This document shows, one piece after another, positions 62,529 through 64,000 of a stretch of DNA of 64,000 nt. Below the pieces are notes generated by a model. The model did no database searches. It saw only the letters and a list, made by a program, of their open reading frames with translations, and was not told where the DNA came from. Origin of the DNA: Actinacidiphila epipremni (GTDB lineage Bacteria > Actinomycetota > Actinomycetes > Streptomycetales > Streptomycetaceae); assembly GCF_012034175.1 (NCBI RefSeq), contig NZ_JAATEJ010000007.1, positions 62,001 through 126,000 on the forward strand. The letters run 5' to 3'. Both the position numbers and the translations under genes were made by a program. How positions within the stretch are numbered: position 1 is the stretch's first letter; each line of letters opens with the position of its first letter.

Positions 62529-63797
62529 ATGGCGCGGCAGGCCGACGGCGGCACGGACGGTACGGCGGCGGAGCGGCGGGGGCCCCGGGTGGTGCTCGGG
62601 GTCAGCGGCGGCATCGCCGCGTACAAGTCCTGCGAGCTGCTGCGGCGGCTCACCGAGTCCGGCCACGACGTCACCGTGGTGCCGACCGAGGCGGCGCTGC
62701 ACTTCGTCGGCGAGGCCACCTGGGCGGCGCTGTCCGGCCGGCCGGTGGCCACGAGGGTGTGGGACGGGGTGCACGAGGTGCCGCACGTCAGGATCGGGCA
62801 GCACGCCGACCTGGTGGTCGTCGCCCCGGCCACCGCCGACCTGCTCGCCCGGGCCGCCCACGGCCTGGCCGACGACCTGCTCACCAACACCCTGCTCACC
62901 GCCCGCTGCCCGGTCGTCTTCGCACCGGCCATGCACACCGAGATGTGGGAGCACCCCGCCACCCGGGAGAACGTGGCGACGCTGCGCCGCCGCGGCAGCG
63001 TGGTGATCGAGCCCGCGGTCGGCCGGCTCACCGGCGTGGACACCGGCAAGGGGCGGCTGCCCGACCCCGCGGAGATCTTCGAGGTCTGCCGGCGGGTGCT
63101 GGACCGCGGCGGCGACCTGCCGCGCGACCTGGCCGGCCGGCATGTCGTGGTGAGCGCCGGCGGCACCCGCGAGCCGCTGGACCCGGTGCGCTACCTCGGC
63201 AACCGCTCGTCCGGCAAGCAGGGCTACGCGCTGGCCCGTACCGCGGTCGCCCGCGGCGCCCGGGTGACGCTGGTCGCCGCCAACACCGCGCTGCCCGATC
63301 CGGCAGGGGCCGACGTCGTGGCCGTGGGCAGCGCCGAGCAGCTGCGCCGGGCGGTGCTCGCGGCGGCGGCGGACGCCGACGCGGTGGTGATGGCGGCGGC
63401 CGTCGCCGACTTCCGGCCCGCCCGCTATGTGGACAGCAAGATCAAGAAGCGAGACGGCGAGGGGCCCGCGCCGCTCGTCCTGGAGCAGAACCCGGATGTC
63501 CTCGCGGGGCTCTCCGCGGCGCGCCCGCACCCGGGCCTGGTCGTGGTGGGCTTCGCCGCCGAGACCGACGACGTGCTCGCCAACGGCCGCGCGAAACTCG
63601 CCCGCAAGGGCTGTGACCTGCTGGTCGTCAACGAGGTGGGGGAGCACACCGCCTTCGGCACCGACGACAACCAGGCCGTCGTTCTCGGTGCCGACGGCAC
63701 CGAGACCCCGGTACCGCTCGGGCCGAAGGAAGCGCTTGCCGACCGGGTGTGGGACCTCGTGGCGGCCCGGCTGGGCGGCGAGCTGCGGGGCCGCTGA
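62529..63797 (+). CDS. coaBC: Bifunctional phosphopantothenoylcysteine decarboxylase/synthetase
   Basis: Two steps of coenzyme A synthesis: ligation of cysteine to phosphopantothenate (CoaB, CTP-dependent) and decarboxylation with FMN (CoaC). 422 residues. The CoaC half opens with 'VVLGVSGGIAAYKSCELLRRL' in part and includes 'APAMHTEMW'; the CoaB half starts 'HVVVSAGGTREPLDPVRYLGNRSSG' (in part) and has 'MAAAVADFRPA' and 'KIKK'. ATG 62529 has GGGAG 5 nt upstream. A 20-residue Gly/Thr-rich stretch precedes the domain. Confidence 0.95.
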   Translation: MARQADGGTDGTAAERRGPRVVLGVSGGIAAYKSCELLRRLTESGHDVTVVPTEAALHFVGEATWAALSGRPVATRVWDGVHEVPHVRIGQHADLVVVAPATADLLARAAHGLADDLLTNTLLTARCPVVFAPAMHTEMWEHPATRENVATLRRRGSVVIEPAVGRLTGVDTGKGRLPDPAEIFEVCRRVLDRGGDLPRDLAGRHVVVSAGGTREPLDPVRYLGNRSSGKQGYALARTAVARGARVTLVAANTALPDPAGADVVAVGSAEQLRRAVLAAAADADAVVMAAAVADFRPARYVDSKIKKRDGEGPAPLVLEQNPDVLAGLSAARPHPGLVVVGFAAETDDVLANGRAKLARKGCDLLVVNEVGEHTAFGTDDNQAVVLGADGTETPVPLGPKEALADRVWDLVAARLGGELRGR

Positions 63798-64000
63798 GCG
63801 GCGGAGCGCCGACCTGGGCGGGACGGGGAAACGTAAATCCCCCGGACGGGTGGAATAAAACGGACCTATCAGCCGGAAAGCGTCTCCCGCCGGGCCGATG
63901 GTCCTACCGGCCGGTGAGGTGACGCAGGTCATGGCATATCCAAGGTGCGAGATGTCGTGTCCGTCCGGGCGGTGCGAACGATAAACTGGCGCCGGAGTGC
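63798..64000 (+). other. Region downstream of coaBC, probably the metK leader
   Basis: 203 bp to the window edge without a gene. TAAACT (63982-63987) is a -10 candidate without a clear -35. In Streptomyces metK follows coaBC, so this is probably its promoter region. I could not build a SAM-riboswitch fold from what is visible. Confidence 0.4.

Noticed and set aside
63798..64000. SAM riboswitch before metK
   Set aside because: No SAM-I, SAM-II or other recognisable aptamer could be drawn in the visible 203 bp; the window stops before the gene.

Overview
The window is very GC-rich actinobacterial DNA with tightly packed genes, GTG/TTG starts and ATGA/GTGA stop-start overlaps. It carries bldD, a Streptomyces-type integration host factor (sIHF), a detached zinc-free rpsD and TAnnnT -10 elements. 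The gene order, read thrS to coaBC, matches from memory the conserved core of Streptomyces coelicolor (roughly SCO1531 down to SCO1477). The host is therefore almost certainly a member of the Streptomycetaceae; the species cannot be told. Nearly everything is vertically inherited housekeeping sequence. There is no tRNA, rRNA, CRISPR array, insertion sequence or phage.

Layout. 1-5.7 kb: end of thrS, a potassium-channel-like protein, a HIT protein, an unrecognised membrane protein and an EF-G-like GTPase. 6.0-9.4 kb: a phosphatidylinositol/PIM operon (CDP-alcohol phosphatidyltransferase, PIM acyltransferase, PimA-type mannosyltransferase, LemA-like protein). 9.5-11.9 kb: PLP synthase pdxST and yebC. 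12.0-14.5 kb: ruvCAB. 14.6-18.2 kb: yajC-secD-secF. 18.4-21.5 kb: apt and relA. 21.6-28.3 kb: DUF349 protein, cyclophilin, MBL-fold hydrolase, hisS, VKOR and rarA. 28.3-31.5 kb: rpsD, preceded by a palindrome resembling an iron box, and a STAND-type ATPase with TPR-like repeats. 31.8-42.7 kb: DUF948 and DUF6167-like genes, alaS, ruvX, mltG, the shikimate genes aroE-aroC-aroK-aroB-aroQ and a P-loop kinase-like gene. 42.8-46.6 kb: an M24-fold protein with an altered metal site, efp, nusB and a sphingosine-phosphate-lyase-like PLP enzyme. 46.6-49.8 kb: a second EF-G paralogue embedded in repeat-rich intergenic DNA. 49.8-60.7 kb: bldD, divergent from the pyrimidine operon pyrR-pyrB-pyrC-(unknown)-carA-carB-pyrD-pyrF. 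61-63.8 kb: sIHF, gmk, rpoZ and coaBC. The window ends in the probable leader of metK, whose coding part is not included.

Many genes are joined by stop-start overlaps, so long co-transcribed units are likely (pgsA to the LemA-like gene, DUF948 to ruvX, mltG-aroE, aroC to aroQ, pyrB to pyrF). Perfect hairpins of 10-20 bp mark many unit ends. Regulatory signals readable in the DNA are: two abutting BldD boxes over the bldD promoter; a PyrR-binding loop abutting the pyrR ribosome binding site; an IdeR/DmdR-like palindrome overlapping the proposed rpsD -10; and several TAnnnT elements about 7 nt before a start codon, suggesting leaderless mRNAs (rarA, the M24 gene, the PLP enzyme, perhaps gmk and the HIT gene).

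No clearly new multi-gene system is present. The items most worth pursuing are the putative metal control of rpsD, the EF-G paralogue and repeat insertion between nusB and bldD, the M24 protein that has lost metal ligands, the unknown membrane protein locked into the pyr operon, and the DnaA-box-bearing codon anomaly in ruvB.
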